Both the position numbers and the translations under genes were made by a program. From contig NC_135720.1 of the NCBI RefSeq assembly GCF_964656455.1, forward strand, positions 54,338,598 to 54,402,597: a DNA stretch of 64,000 bases. Direction: 5' to 3'. The DNA comes from Halichoerus grypus. Lineage: Eukaryota > Chordata > Mammalia > Carnivora > Phocidae. Within the stretch, counting starts at the first letter, position 1; the number at the start of each line of letters is the position of its first letter. Shown one piece after another: positions 13,376-25,735 of the stretch. The notes below the pieces were generated by a model. It saw only the letters and a list, made by a program, of their open reading frames with translations. It did no database searches and was not told where the DNA came from.

Positions 13376-14239
13376 CCCCACCCACCACCTTCTCTTCTTT
13401 GTTATCCTTCTAGGCATCTTACCAGCTTTGAAACATTTGGGCCTAAAAATGATAAAACGGCATAACATATGTAGAAAATTTAAACTACCTTGTTGGCCAG
13501 GCTAACCAGAAAATTTTGGCTCTCCAGTCATTTTGGGAAGGCTACACGTGGATCAAGAGTTCATCCTCCTACCTGAGAAATGTATTCTGTTTCTGCTTCC
13601 TATAGATCAGAACGCCAAACTGAAAGAACTTAAAGATGGTGGGGCATGGAGAAAAAAAAAAAAAGAAAAAGATTGATGTGATTTTGGAACAAATAAATCC
13701 ACACTCTCTGGGCCAAAACAGAATATATGGATTCCACCCAAAGTTAAGTGTGGATCCCTGGGGCACCTTTGGAAATTATAGTGCTCTCAAGGGCTTTGGA
13801 ATTAATATGAAGTCCCTGGCATTATATGGCCATGGATCGGGGGGACTACATAACCTGATTTTCCCAGGATGGTCCAGAATTATGTGTGTTCTCTCAGCAT
13901 AATTATTGATAATGCCCCTTTTGTTCTTCACAATGTCACAACTTGAATGATATTGGTTTTCATTGCCATGAGGTACTCAGAAGATTCTAAGTCTCCAAGT
14001 ATAAGTCACTAATCAGAAGAATTTATATTGGCCCCCAATACACTGCTACTGTTATTGGTGCTCTTAATATTGCTTCTAATAAACACACATTTTCAGGAAG
14101 CTCATCCTTGCATAACACCTGAGTATACAGTAAAGAATTATTGAGGACAGCTATATTAATGAATAGTTTTAGATTTTTGATAATCCACTTCACTTGGGGC
14201 CATAACTTACATAACTGACTCATTTATTTTCTCTATTAT
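13376..14239. other. Unique DNA with an A-rich tract
   Basis: Nothing coding is supported. An A-rich run lies at about 13651-13671. A plus-strand frame at 13636-13902 begins in that run and shows no family features. Confidence 0.45.
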
Positions 14240-14560
14240 TCTCAAACTATGTATTTTTTCATATACTTCTGAACTCTTCATTCGATTTTGTCCCTGAACA
14301 CTTATATGTATCTTATTACCATAGCTTCGTAATGTCTTGATACCCGATAGGATATGTTTTCCTCTCACCCAACTTAATTCTTAGTTATTAAAAATTGCTT
14401 GACCACACTTGTAAATTTATATATAATCCATTCTTTACTGAAATGTCAAGTGACAGACTCTTATTTACACTTTGCAAAGTAGGAATATCAAAGCCCTGTA
14501 AAATTTCCTCTACCAGTCTAACCTGTTCCATTTTAGGATCTCAGGTTTAACTGTACACCT
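14240..14560 (-). mobile_element. Ancient L1 ORF2 fragment (weak)
   Basis: TTACCATAGCTTCGTAATGT followed by CTTGATACCCGATAGGATAT has the word order of the antisense L1M ORF2 region. The rest is highly decayed. Confidence 0.4.
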
Positions 14561-15879
14561 GGATTTAATTTTTCATATGTTTATACATGTTATGGATGGG
14601 TGGTGAGATGTGCTTGTCTTTGGTGACAAGTGTTATGAAATAAAATTTCCTCCTAATTCATAGCAGACTATTAACACGATGGTACAATCAAGACATTCAT
14701 GGAAACTTAATGACAAAAACATTCCAAGAACTGCAGAAGGGCACTTCCCTCATCTTTTCATCCCACACCCATTAAAATAAAAACTCCTTTTGGCACATGC
14801 TAGGGAGAATCAAGGTAGAATGATTAGTTGGATTGTACCAAGCTATAAAGGGCCTTTACCCCTTTAAATTAGCACAAGCTAAGCTATTAAATACATATGA
14901 AAATTAATGGCATTTACAGCCATTGTTGTGGCCATGATGTTTATACAAAATCCTTCACAGTAATAGGAAAGAGAGTATTTATGTTAAACAAGTCCATACT
15001 GGTTATTTTCCAACATCTTTGAAATGATTCACAAATTGGGAGAACTTTAAAATTGCTGAAGTATCAGGGATAAGCCAACAATGGGACTGTTGGGCTGCTC
15101 ACTTATGCCCAAATCAGATTTTCTCCTTATCCCCTAGGAGTTTTCATACCAAGCTTCCCAAGTTGAATTTGTTGAGTATGATGGAACCCTTTAAGAACAG
15201 ACCTACCCTATCTGTGGATTTCCCTATGAAATCTACAGATCTCAGTATAAGTAAGTAGACTTGGATGGACTACAGATGTGGTCTAAGAGTCTGCAGATGC
15301 AGGTTGAATGTGTATATGATGTTAATCAAAACACATATGTAAATATGCCCTTCCTTTACCACCATGGGTACACTGCAGCCTAAGACATAGGTTTCTGCAG
15401 CACAGAGACAGGTGTTCCTATTTGGGTTATTCACTTAAAATACAATATACTCATTATCCAACTTTGACTGCTCCGGATCTCCATTTTTCCACCAAAACAC
15501 GAGTCTTACCACTGTACTCACTGACCATGAACTTCACTCTCTTAGAAAGAAATCCTGAAAATGGAGTGAGCTAAGTACATTCTCCTATAGTCCTTGACCT
15601 CATCTCTGGAAGGGAGAATAAGATACTGTTATGGCAGCCTAGAGGCTCTACCTAGCAAGTCAAATACACAAAGCCCTTATTTTTATATCATTTCCCTCCA
15701 CCATATCCCCATGTATTTTTAATCTTGAAAGCTCTTCAGAGTAAGCTTACACACACAATGACCCTCCGTGGCTTCTCCTCCAATATCTTCTTTGCTAATT
15801 GATGGCTGGAAGCCCCATGCTGGCTTTCATGATCTCCCTTTTTCTATGTCCTATCTGTGGTACACATTTAAAAATTCAA
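14561..15879. other. Unique DNA, nothing recognised
   Basis: No gene, RNA or nameable repeat. Confidence 0.45.
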
Positions 15880-15995
15880 CCCCAAAATATTGACCACTTA
15901 CTATGTGCCTGTCTCTGCTCTCCATGTTAGGGATGCATCATTGAACAACACAATAATCTTTATCATTGTGGAGCTAACTTTCTAGTTGCTTCCCA
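15880..15995 (-). mobile_element. L2 3'-end fragment
   Basis: CCACTTACTATGTGCCTGTC...GATGCATCATTGAACAACAC...GTGGAGCTAACTTTCTAGTT follows the antisense L2 terminus in order. Confidence 0.6.
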
Positions 15996-16469
15996 AGGAT
16001 CTTTGCCTTTCAACAGGCAACACGTTGGGGAAGGCTGAGCTCCAAGTTAGGATTGTCCCAACAGAGGCAAGTTTGAATCTCTTAGTCCAAAATCTTAATT
16101 GAGGAACAATTGGAATTCAGTTATATTGATATATTACTAAAATTATATTTCCTTCCATCTTAAAGAAAATAACATGAATCTGCTTTTAGCTTTTGTTTAT
16201 TACTTTATTATCATGTCTGTCTATGCTGTTTCCCTTTGGTGTTTTGGACATTAGTCATCACTGCAAGGACAGTGTATTCTGTAGTTTACATCAGCAGTTG
16301 GTGATAACTGCTGTAGTATTTAGATTTTAATCCCTCTGCAAGAATTACATCAGGACAGAAGCTGCCAAATTATATTACCATTTCAATTAATGTAAAAGGA
16401 AACTATATTTAATTCTCTCACACTCTTAATCTTCACCTTAATGCCATGATGCAGTTGGGGATAGGAAGG

Positions 16470-17135
16470 TTGTGTGACCAAAAATATCTTTATTTCACCC
16501 TTTCTGTGGAAGGATAGTTTAATTAGGTATACAATTGTAGATTGACAGTTATTTTCCTTGTACTTTTTTTCTTTCTCAATCCACATTTCATATTAATTTC
16601 TTAATAGAGATCCAATTTCCACTCAATATTCACATTTCCCCAATTTCTTCAAAAATGTCTCTTTATAGTTGGTTTATTTGAATGAGGTTCTAGACAAGGT
16701 CCACATTGCATTTGATTATTAACTCTCATAAATCCCTTATAAACTAACATTATTCTCCTTTTTAATGTCATTTTTTTCTTCTGTTGAAGAAACCACATTC
16801 TTTATCATGTAGAATAATCCCATATTCTGGATTTGGTAGATTGCTTCCCGGTAATATCTTTCAACTTGTTTCTTTAATCCTTATACTTCCTATTAACTGG
16901 CAATTAGATCTTGAGTCTTGATTGATTCAGCCTTAGTTGGGTTTATTTATTTTTGTTTTTTGTTTTTTTTGAGAGGGCGGCTGATGGCAAAAATGCGTCA
17001 TGGGAAGATGCTGTTTGTGTTCTATTGCCTCACATCACAAAGCACCTACTGTCTGATTGTCACACTTTTAAAGGCACTAAAACTGGCCAAGCCAGTGGGT
17101 TTAGTTGTCAGCCCAATCCCTCTGTTATAAAATTC
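16470..17135 (-). mobile_element. Ancient LINE fragment (L1M/HAL1-like, tentative)
   Basis: Blocks such as GGAAGGATAGTTTAATTAGG, CATATTCTGGATTTGGTAGA, TTAACTGGCAATTAGATCTT and ACTGTCTGATTGTCACACTT occur in the order seen in old dispersed LINE-derived repeats of placental mammals. No intact frame remains. The exact family is unsure. Confidence 0.42.
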
Positions 17136-17263
17136 TGGCAGATTGGAGGGGGGATATGTCTTAAAGTGTTTTTCTGAACATATCAGGAAAGTGTGCTTCT
17201 TTCAAAAATACAAACATTCACTAGGAAGAAAATTAAAATTACCCTCAATTTCACCTTCCAAAT

Positions 17264-17298
17264 ACAAACACACACATGCACATGCACATGCACATAAA
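17264..17298 (+). repeat. CA/CATG-rich microsatellite
   Basis: An imperfect ACACACACATGCACATGC-type tract. Confidence 0.7.
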
Positions 17299-17407
17299 TG
17301 CTATGTGTATAGTTTTGTATCTAGCTTTTTTCAGTTAATGTGACTTGAGAACAGCATTAAGATACACTTATCCTGTGCAACAAATAGGAAGCAAAGAGCC
17401 TCCTTGG

Positions 17408-17625
17408 TGTTATGATCATGAGATTTCTCTGGTATCCCGATTGAATGTCAACCCCTCATCCACTTTGAAGGCGTCTAAAGTAACACAAAGTACACACCCT
17501 CTAGACCCTCTTCGTCACTGCTGGCATTTACTGGAGAGGTTTTGGATCATTTAGGTTGGGAACCAATTTATATAGTCTGCCACTCCAGAAGGTTTTAAGA
17601 TGAATCCTTGAATCAGGTTTCTCTC
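17408..17625 (+). repeat. Copy A of a diverged ~200-bp direct repeat
   Basis: It shares an ordered series of words with 18,455-18,665: GAATGTCAACCCC, GTCTAA.GTAACA, CCCTCTAGA, GGTTTT.GAT, TTAGGTTG and TCTGCCAC, then GAATCA. By eye the two copies agree at roughly two-thirds of positions. This could be an old non-autonomous transposon or an old local duplication. The family is not identified. Confidence 0.65.
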
Positions 17626-18454
17626 CTCAAAGCTTCTGGTGGCCCAAAGAAGCCAATGGTCAGACATTAAATGTGCAACTAAAAATGTGTCTTGATAGTA
17701 TACCAAATCTAAAATCAGTGTCAGAGGTAGATACTCTGTATTTGTGTAAAACCAAATAACGCCATAGAGCATGGCTACGTGTTCAAATACCCAGAAGGTC
17801 ACTATTTAGCAATTTGATTGAAAATCCACACAGATATTGCAGATGCTTTCTGGGTAAAGTGGGCATCCTAGTAACATTTGTTCTGACAATATTCCAGGCC
17901 TGAATCAGCTGCATCTCGCTATGATACAGAACTAGAGGCTTATCTGTGCCCCTGAGCAGATGTCTACCTAGAGCCTCTAGTATATTTTTCTTAATTGATG
18001 TTGAAATAATTCAGCTTAAAAGCCAATACTTTTCTAAGATAATCAAGAAGAAGGATAAAAAGTTTTACGTTATTTTACTATAAAATGTACTCTGAATTCT
18101 AGGATGGAAAATTGCTTTCACATGACAGTGAGAGAAGATTGGCTTTTGAAGGTTTCTTTGGGTAGCCAAGCATCAAAGACCAGTACTTCAAAAGTGAGAT
18201 GTTTTGCTTTTTGTGTCACAGCTCTGGGTACTGAGATTTATTCTGAAAGTATGGAAGAAGCATAGGGCCTCCTTCTTATGTTGCTTGTGGGCCCACAGAG
18301 TGGTGTGATGCTTCTGCGTGGAGAGAAGTCTGCAACAGAAGATGGCTTTGGTACCTGTGCTTGAGCCCATACTGAGCAAACTCCTGACTTCTGATGTGCC
18401 AGAAGCTCTTTCGTCTCAAGTGAGGACAGAGTAAAATTTAATACACTAGAGAAC
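17626..18454. other. Unique DNA between the two repeat copies
   Basis: No supported gene. Minus-strand frames at 17551-17802 and 18188-18492 show no motif and overlap the repeat copies. Confidence 0.4.
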
Positions 18455-18665
18455 ATTGGCCATGTTTCTCCAGTTTCCTGATCGAATGTCAACCCCCCAC
18501 CTACCCTACAGACCGTCTAAGTAACATAAATACATGCCCTCTAGAGCCCAGTTGCCATTGCTAGAGTTTCCTGAAGTGGTTTTAGATGACTTAGGTTGAA
18601 AAATACTCATTATTCTGCCACCAAAATGGTGGTAAGATCTATCATTGAATCAAGTCTGTTCTGCA
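18455..18665 (+). repeat. Copy B of a diverged ~200-bp direct repeat
   Basis: Partner of 17,408-17,625 in the same orientation, about 1.04 kb downstream. The match starts before CGAATGTCAACCCC and runs to about GAATCAAGTCTG; sequence beyond both ends differs. Confidence 0.65.
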
Positions 18666-18965
18666 CCCCTCTCCTGGGGGACTCCATGTTTGAATCACTC
18701 TAGTGGAAGCTCTTAGAGAACTGCTTTCACTGAGCTGCCCTCCAAAGTTATGCTTTTGGCTTTAACACTTCAAAAAGGTAAGCAAGCAGAGGATAGCCAT
18801 GTGCAAATTGCTTCTGGTTTGTTATAAAGTGTTGTCAAGGATAGAGTCTACAAGACACTCAATGTAAGGCTACACTTGAGAAATTTCTTTTTGGGTTGAG
18901 AGCCAGGATCAACAAAAAGACTTTTCTTACAAAACTGGTGGGCATTCTCCTTTTTAATAAGTAGA

Positions 18966-19235
18966 GTGTGTTAGCCTAGCTGTTATAACCAAAATATCTC
19001 AGAACAGTGGCTTATACAGGAGGAGGTTTATTATTATTTTGTGTAAAACTCCACAGAGAGGAGGTCCAGAGCTGGTAAGAGGCTCTGCCATCATCAGCAC
19101 ACAGCTTCCCTCTTTGGGTTTAAAGTGATTGCTCCAAGGGACAAAGGACAAGAGAACCCAGAATTGGCCCACTTGTGTTCACCTCCCACTGGACAGAAAT
19201 TAGTCTCATGGCCATGCCTGGCTGTGAGGGAAAAT
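18966..19235. mobile_element. Diverged interspersed repeat, family unsure
   Basis: AGCTGTTATAACCAAAATAT, CACAGAGAGGAGGTCCAGAG and GACAGAAATTAGTCTCATGG are words that I associate with a common old mammalian repeat. I cannot assign the class or orientation with confidence. Confidence 0.3.
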
Positions 19236-21590
19236 GAGAAGAGAGAAAGGAGGCATTGATATTGGTAGACAAACAGAGTCTGCCAGAATTTGCCCCTCCA
19301 GCCACCCAGATGTCCATGTTGTTCTTCTCGCACATGCAACATTCTCCATCAGGTTACAGTCCAGAATCTGCACAGCCTACAGTCTCTCCCATGCCCCCCA
19401 TCAAGTCTAGCTCTAACTCCTATGGTCTGGTGACCTACAAATTAAGAGACGAGTTACCTTCAGGCCTGCCTTCCATCCCAATACCACAGTAAACAGAGCT
19501 TTATGACCATTTTATTGTGGATAACCACAATAACAACTCCCATTTAGAAAAGTGAAAAATGATAAACACACAGCCGCCACAAGTCCATAGCAGCTGTCAA
19601 ACACCCCTGGACAGGAATTGCAGACTCCATGCCCTGGCAGTGCAAGGGCCCCTTGTGCTGGAAGCCCCAGTGCTGGAAGCAACTCCCCTGTGTATTGCCC
19701 TCCCTGGCTCACTGGGACATGTTCTTGTCTTTATCTTTCATGGCCACATATGAAGTGAGCATAGCTCATTGTCTGCTGGTGAAAGTTTAGGAGACTAAGG
19801 ATTACTTTAAGGTTCAGATAGCTTTTGAAGGCCAGTCTTGTAGTTTCTTTGGCAATACAGTTCCCTTAAAACCTGGTAGACTTACGGTCTACTTGTTTCC
19901 TGTCAGTTCCAGATGCCAGTAACCACTGCCAAAGATCTCATCTATCCATACCTCTTAAGCCAGAAGATTCTGTTCTTTCATTTCCTGGTCTCCATGTTCA
20001 ACATACCTCTCCCTCCCATATTGCTGGAGCTTCCCCAGAGGCCATCTGAAGCAACAGGCTTGAATGACAAGGCAACAGCCTCAATCTTTACCTTGAGAGT
20101 GGCCCCATCGTCTAGTAGGAAACATTCTGTATTAGGCTCTGAGGAAGGCTTGAATGTATTTGGTGGTACAAAAGCAGCTGTATTTGCAGCCCTTTGAATT
20201 ACCAGACTTTCATTCCATTTAGATTGCAGGCTGCACGTAAGAGAGAACTGCCTTGAGCAGAGATCTGCTTGCAAGCTGATGAGCACTCACCTGAGTTAAG
20301 GTCTGTTGTAAGACTTTGCTAAGGTTGCCAAATCTATCACTGATGGTAGATTTAGCAAATGTTTACCATGACACAACAATGGTCAACAGGTTTACAGATT
20401 TCAGTATCTTTGTCCTCAATGCCTGTTGCCTGACCATTAAGGCACTGTCATCTATTTCAGGGTTTCTATTTTTACTACAGGATTCGACTTCTAGATATCT
20501 ACTTTTGTATTGGTAAAATATAATCTAAACTAATGAAACAAAAAAATCCAAAACTGCAGTAACTTCAGCAAAGTAATAGCCTAAACGTCAGCAGTCCAGG
20601 TACAGAGATTCTGCCATCCTGAACACGCAGCCTTTCTGAGTTCTAAATAGCTGCCCCAACTCCTGCCATTTCATCTGTATCCCATCTTTATGTCCATCGC
20701 ACTAAAACTGTGAATTACACATATCAATTCCACTTATAGCCCATTGGCTAGAAGTTACTCTTATAGCTGGGTTAGCTGTAAGAAAAATGTGAAATATCAT
20801 TTTAAGAAAGGAGTACACATGAGTGAGCAGCTATAATTCCCACTACAGAATTGAATTATCTTATTTTTGGTTTTTGTTTCTTTTAATGTCCAGGCAATCA
20901 AGAAGCCCAAAGTCAAATTTGTAGCACTTACATATATAAATAAATACACATACACAAAGTTACTGTATTTAAAACATTCTATGTTTTTCCTCTGTATAGT
21001 TTTGATTTTATATTTTGATTTCATTAAACTTTTTAGATATACATACTTTACTGTAAGGTGACTCAAGTCTTTTTCAGAAAGGGCTGTGGTATAAACAAAC
21101 TATAAATGTGAATATGAATAATACAAATTCTAACATGGGACACCCTCAAGTAACATTCAGCCTCATCTTCTCATTTACTTTAGAAAATGTTTGTTATCTA
21201 AAATATACCAAGACTGAACTCCATTTAACTTGCAGTGTGATGACCTGCCTAACATATTACCCGATATTACACCATTACTAAGGTTTCATTCCTTGGCTAA
21301 AGAGTTATACTGTACTAAACTATAAATACTATTAGAAGTAATCATTTAAAGTAGTAATATCAGTCATCACCGCCGTAGTGAGAATTAGCTAAACACGTTT
21401 AATTGTAATACCTCTTAGAAGGGATGGGTCTAAGGAAATGTAATGCAATACCTGTGAGCCTTCATCTTGGGCATGGAGAGAAGCTCCTGGAAGGATGTAA
21501 AGTGGACACTACAGGAAGCCTCACCATCTCTGGATGGCTTGTTGAGGCACACTGGGGCAGAGGAGTAGAGGGAGGTGGAGGAGGAGCTTG
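19236..21590. other. Unique DNA, nothing recognised
   Basis: Several open frames (for example 19256-19492 +, 19978-20286 -) lack recognisable domains and good splice context. Confidence 0.4.
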
Positions 21591-21594
21591 ATAA

Positions 21595-21900
21595 TCGTTA
21601 ACTTTTGTTGTGTCCTTACCTATGCCAAGGAACTTTTAAGGGCTTTACATGCATATATTACCTCATTTAAAACAAGAGAGCCCTGGAAATCACACAGGGG
21701 AAGACAGATGTAGTGTGTCAGGAAACTGAATACAACTGCTAACATTGTCTTGTACTTGCTTACCAAGAGCTTTCACTGAGCTGGTCTCATTTGACCCTGT
21801 AGGACCACTGTTGAGTAGGCTGGATAAAGGTAAAGCAACAAGGTCCAAAGAGGCCAGGGAAGATGTCAGCGGCAGAGCTGAGACTCCAACCTATATCTGC
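21595..21900 (-). mobile_element. MIR-like fragments (weak)
   Basis: Scattered antisense MIR words (CTTTACATGCATATATTACC; CAGCGGCAGAGCTGAGACTC). Strongly diverged, possibly two pieces. Confidence 0.35.
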
Positions 21901-22339
21901 CCCCCCCACCCACCAAACTCATCTCGCTATGCCACAACCATGCCTCCCAATCCAATGTCATTTCATAAAGAGTTGGTCTCATATCTAAAAACAAAGGTTA
22001 AGGATGCTTTTAAGTGGGGATATGGGAACATTTTTAGATAAATAATGGAATAAAAGGTTTCACCATGAAAACATCATAAATACTCCAAAAGCTGAGTAAG
22101 AATTTTTCATGGTGGCTGAGGTGTTAGGCCCCCTGGTTAGGCCAGTCCCCCCTCGTTCATGTTCCCTCCTCCTTGGGGACATTGTACCTTACCTTCATTC
22201 TTACCTTCAGCCTTTCACATTTCTAAATCTGGCCCATACCACATGAAGGGGAGCCCTCCCAGCATTGCCCCTAGCTTTTACCTCAGTGCTCTCCTTTCTT
22301 TTGTTCTCAAGCTTTTCATCAATAGGCACCATTCACACC

Positions 22340-23790
22340 TCACATCTATTCACGCATTTGCCTGAAAACAGGTCTTTGCTTGTGACACCCATTCTCAGTA
22401 AAGTGGTTAATTATCTCCCGATGCCAAAGTCCATGGACTCTTCTCAGCTTCTTCCTTTCTTGATCTTTCTGGGGCATTTGACAGGACCAGCCACTCCCTC
22501 TCTTCTCTTTTGTCTTCCGTGACACCACCCACTCTTGGTTCACCTTCTATCTCTTGGAACATTCTTCCTCAGAATTCTTGTTGAATTAAACTTCTCTGTC
22601 CATCTCTCAAATATTAGGATCCCTGAGTGTTTTTCTGTTTCATTCCTATTTTCTCACTCTACCTGCTCTACCTGAATACCTGTCTCCATCTCTATCTCCA
22701 TCTTTATCTCGTCTTATATCTATATCTCCATTCCCCAGGCTCCTGAAGAAATAGCTTATCTTTTATTGGACAAAGGACATTTTCCCTACCAATATCTATA
22801 AACAACTGAAATTCAGTACTTCTGAAACTGAACTTCTTACATTTTCCCCTACTCAGTCCTAGACATCTTCCCACATTGCTCATGCTAACTGGTGACACCA
22901 CTATCCATCAAATTTCCCCAAGGAGAAGGCTAGGATCAGGCAGGACTCCTTCCTTTGCTGACCCCACACCCAGTCATTCTTCATGTCTTACTGATTTTGC
23001 CTTCTAGCCATCTCTGGGATCCACCATCTCCTCATCATCCTCCCCACTACAGCTTAAGTTCAGACCATCCTTGGCTCCTGCCTAGAGAGTAGCAATAGTT
23101 TCCCAATTGCTCCCAGTGCCTCTGGGCTCATTTCTTTTCCATCCAAGCAGCCTAACAAATTGGTCTTGCTAAAACACAAGTCCAGTTCTTCTTAAAACCC
23201 TTAATAAGTCCCCAAAGGCTACAAAATGAAATCAAAGCTTCTCTGTAGGGCATGCAAACTTTTTAAGAGCAGCATCCTATTTTTCTACCTCATTCCCTGT
23301 TATTCTTCCATCCATCAACTCTTCCTACCAATCTCCCCCTGCCCCCATTCCTTTATCTGGTATGCTCTTCTTTTTTTCAAATTCTGTCTATAATCCTGTG
23401 TAATCTCCGCCATCTATTCAACAAGTATTCCTGAGTGTCCCTAACAGAGGTCTATTCCAAGGACATTGGGACTGTAGAAAAAAGAGCACCTACGTTTGCC
23501 TCAGGAAATCTGCACAGAAAAGTATAATGCTTGTGCTGAGCTTTAAAGGTAAGGGAAAGCCTTTTCCATGAAGGCTTCCTTGACCTCCAAGGATTTTAAG
23601 TCCTACTTATTTCCGGTATCACACTGCTGCCGCAGTACGTTGACTTACTTGTTTCACCTGGTAGCCCATGAGCTCTTTTAGCGTAGGGACTACATGGTAG
23701 CCCTGGGAGTATCCCAGTGCCAAGTACAGGGTCAGCGCTTTGTAGGCCTCAATAAACTTGTTAAATTAGATTGAATCAGAGTAGCCCAAG
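22340..23790 (+). mobile_element. L2 LINE 3' portion, ~1.45 kb
   Basis: A long sense L2 relic. In order: TCTCAGCTTCTTCCTTTCTT; TGAAACTGAACTTCTTACAT; GTGACACCACTATCCATC; CAATAGTTTCCCAATTGCTC; GGTCTTGCTAAAACACAAGT; TAAAACCCTTAATAAGTCCC; CATGAAGGCTTCCTTGACCT; and the terminal CCCATGAGCTC...GCCTCAATAAACTTGTT. No frame survives. One region (about 23400-23560) departs from the expected order, perhaps through an indel or small insertion. Confidence 0.75.
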
Positions 23791-25335
23791 GCCACTGAGC
23801 TCATTAGTGGCAAGTGGTTGGCTTAAGAGAAGTGGCACCCCATCCTCGGGAAGACTGGGCCTGGAATCTTGACCTCATTAGCACCCTGTTCCAACCTAAC
23901 CTGCCAACTGGCTCTGACTTTCCAAATGTTAACACTACACATCAGCACGTGTGAGCTAAGTATGTGCACACCAAGTATCAACACGGCATGTGGATATGTA
24001 GTATATGGAAACTAAACTCGTTTCACTCACCAAGTTTACAGCCCTTTTAAACCTCCCGGGTTAGTTTTGAATCAAACCCAGATTTTCTAGTGTTTCAGTT
24101 CATTTTCTTTTGGCAAACACATCTTCCTGTTGTTAAGAAGAAAGACTTTACAAAGATTATTTAAAAGTTTAACTGGTTTCTTGAACATCAGCTAGCTCTT
24201 ATAATCCAGGATTTTAATGGTATGGGTGTAAATGAATTAGAAACACATGGATTAATATCCCCCTAGAATCTTCAGGCTAATTATAGGAGATATTTGAGGA
24301 AAAATATAGTTGAGGTTTCATCATATACCAAATGTAAAATATTTTAAGATATTCTGTGAGCTCAAAGTCTGACTCTGCCAGCCCGTAGGAATTAGTATGT
24401 ATGTAAGCGAACTATTTAGTAAGTGGAGTTATCATGAGTGGAGTGAAACACTTAGGCCATAAGGTCCTATTTGAACAAAATGGCTGCTACCAGACGGTGA
24501 GGCAGGCCTCGAACTCAGGGTTTTGATCTCTGATCCAACTGGTAACACAGAGAAGCTTCCTTTCACGTTCTGTACAGCAGCCCTGTGGAGGTTGGTGCCC
24601 TTAATGTTGTTTCCTTAGGAGTGCTGGATATGCAGAGACATGAGACACTAGAGTGAACAGGAAAGCAGTGCAGGGGTCCGACCTGTCTCTTTAATGGAAA
24701 CTCTTTCTTTCATTATGAAACTACTGCCTAATTTGGCACAAGCTGAGTACATGCTGGGAATAGCAGGGTAATTGCAGGTCATGATGATCTAGAAGGATTA
24801 GTTAGTTTGTATAAACATGTTCCGAGTCCAGCTATGTTTCAGTTAAGCTGCACACAGAAATACCAAAGCAGTCCAGCCTTGGTTCAGTGTCACAAACTGT
24901 TTATTTGTACAAGAGATCCCTAGAAGTCTACTAATCCAGGAGACAGCCATTTTAGGGAATTAATGGGACCCTCTCTGTAGTGGTTATTTTGAAACCAGAT
25001 TAGAGCGGGCCCTTGAGAAAGCGGAATAGAAAGTAATTCCACGTGGGCTCCTGTTGTGAAGCAGGGACGGTGGATCTTTTGAAAGAACTTGCCTATCACA
25101 AATGTCTGTTGATTGCATTTGTTCTAGAAGGATATAAACCATGAAGGGTACGAGGCTGTGGCTTACACATTTATGTCGGAATGCTATTTATGTAGGGCAC
25201 TGCTTCTGTGTCGAACGTGCTTTCCTTCTTGCCTGTTGAGAAATAGCTGTAAATTTCCTGGGGTTCAAGCAGGCCTTCAAGAAGCTCCTTTTGCATTTTG
25301 ATGTTTCTAATGAAAACCACAAATGGAAGCTACCC
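23791..25335. other. Unique DNA, nothing recognised
   Basis: About 1.5 kb without a nameable repeat or supported gene. It includes short tracts such as TTAGTTAGTTTGTATAAACA that could be regulatory, but nothing in the sequence proves this. Confidence 0.4.
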
Positions 25336-25339
25336 TGGT

Positions 25340-25735
25340 CATTGTTCACTAAACATTTACTGAGCATTTCCTGTGGTGAGGGAACGGGTTCAGGACTGGA
25401 TACAGAGATGATAGAGATAACAGGAAAAACAATGTAACATCTTCAAGAAGGTTACAGTCTGGTTTTGGAGGGAAGGAGGAGGGAAGAGACAGATAATGTA
25501 AACAGACCATAAACATATAAGGAGATAAGTGGTGGAACAAAGTTAAGGACAAGCGCTGGGTGGGTTCGAACTCCACAGGGAAGGAAGCAATTCACTTTGT
25601 GAGTTGTCTGGGGAGATCAAGAAAGCCTTCTCAGGGGAGGTGATTTTCAGGCAGGTCTTAAAGGATGGGTTGGAGTTAGGTAGTCCATCAAAGTCACCAG
25701 CACCAATAGGCAGGGAGAGAGGTAATGAGATCAGC
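25340..25735 (-). mobile_element. L2 LINE 3'-end fragment
   Basis: Antisense L2 order: CTAAACATTTACTGAGCATT, GAAGGTTACAGTCTGGTTTT, AGACAGATAATGTAAACAGA, GAAAGCCTTCTCAGGGGAGG and CAGGCAGGTCTTAAAGGATG. Confidence 0.75.
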
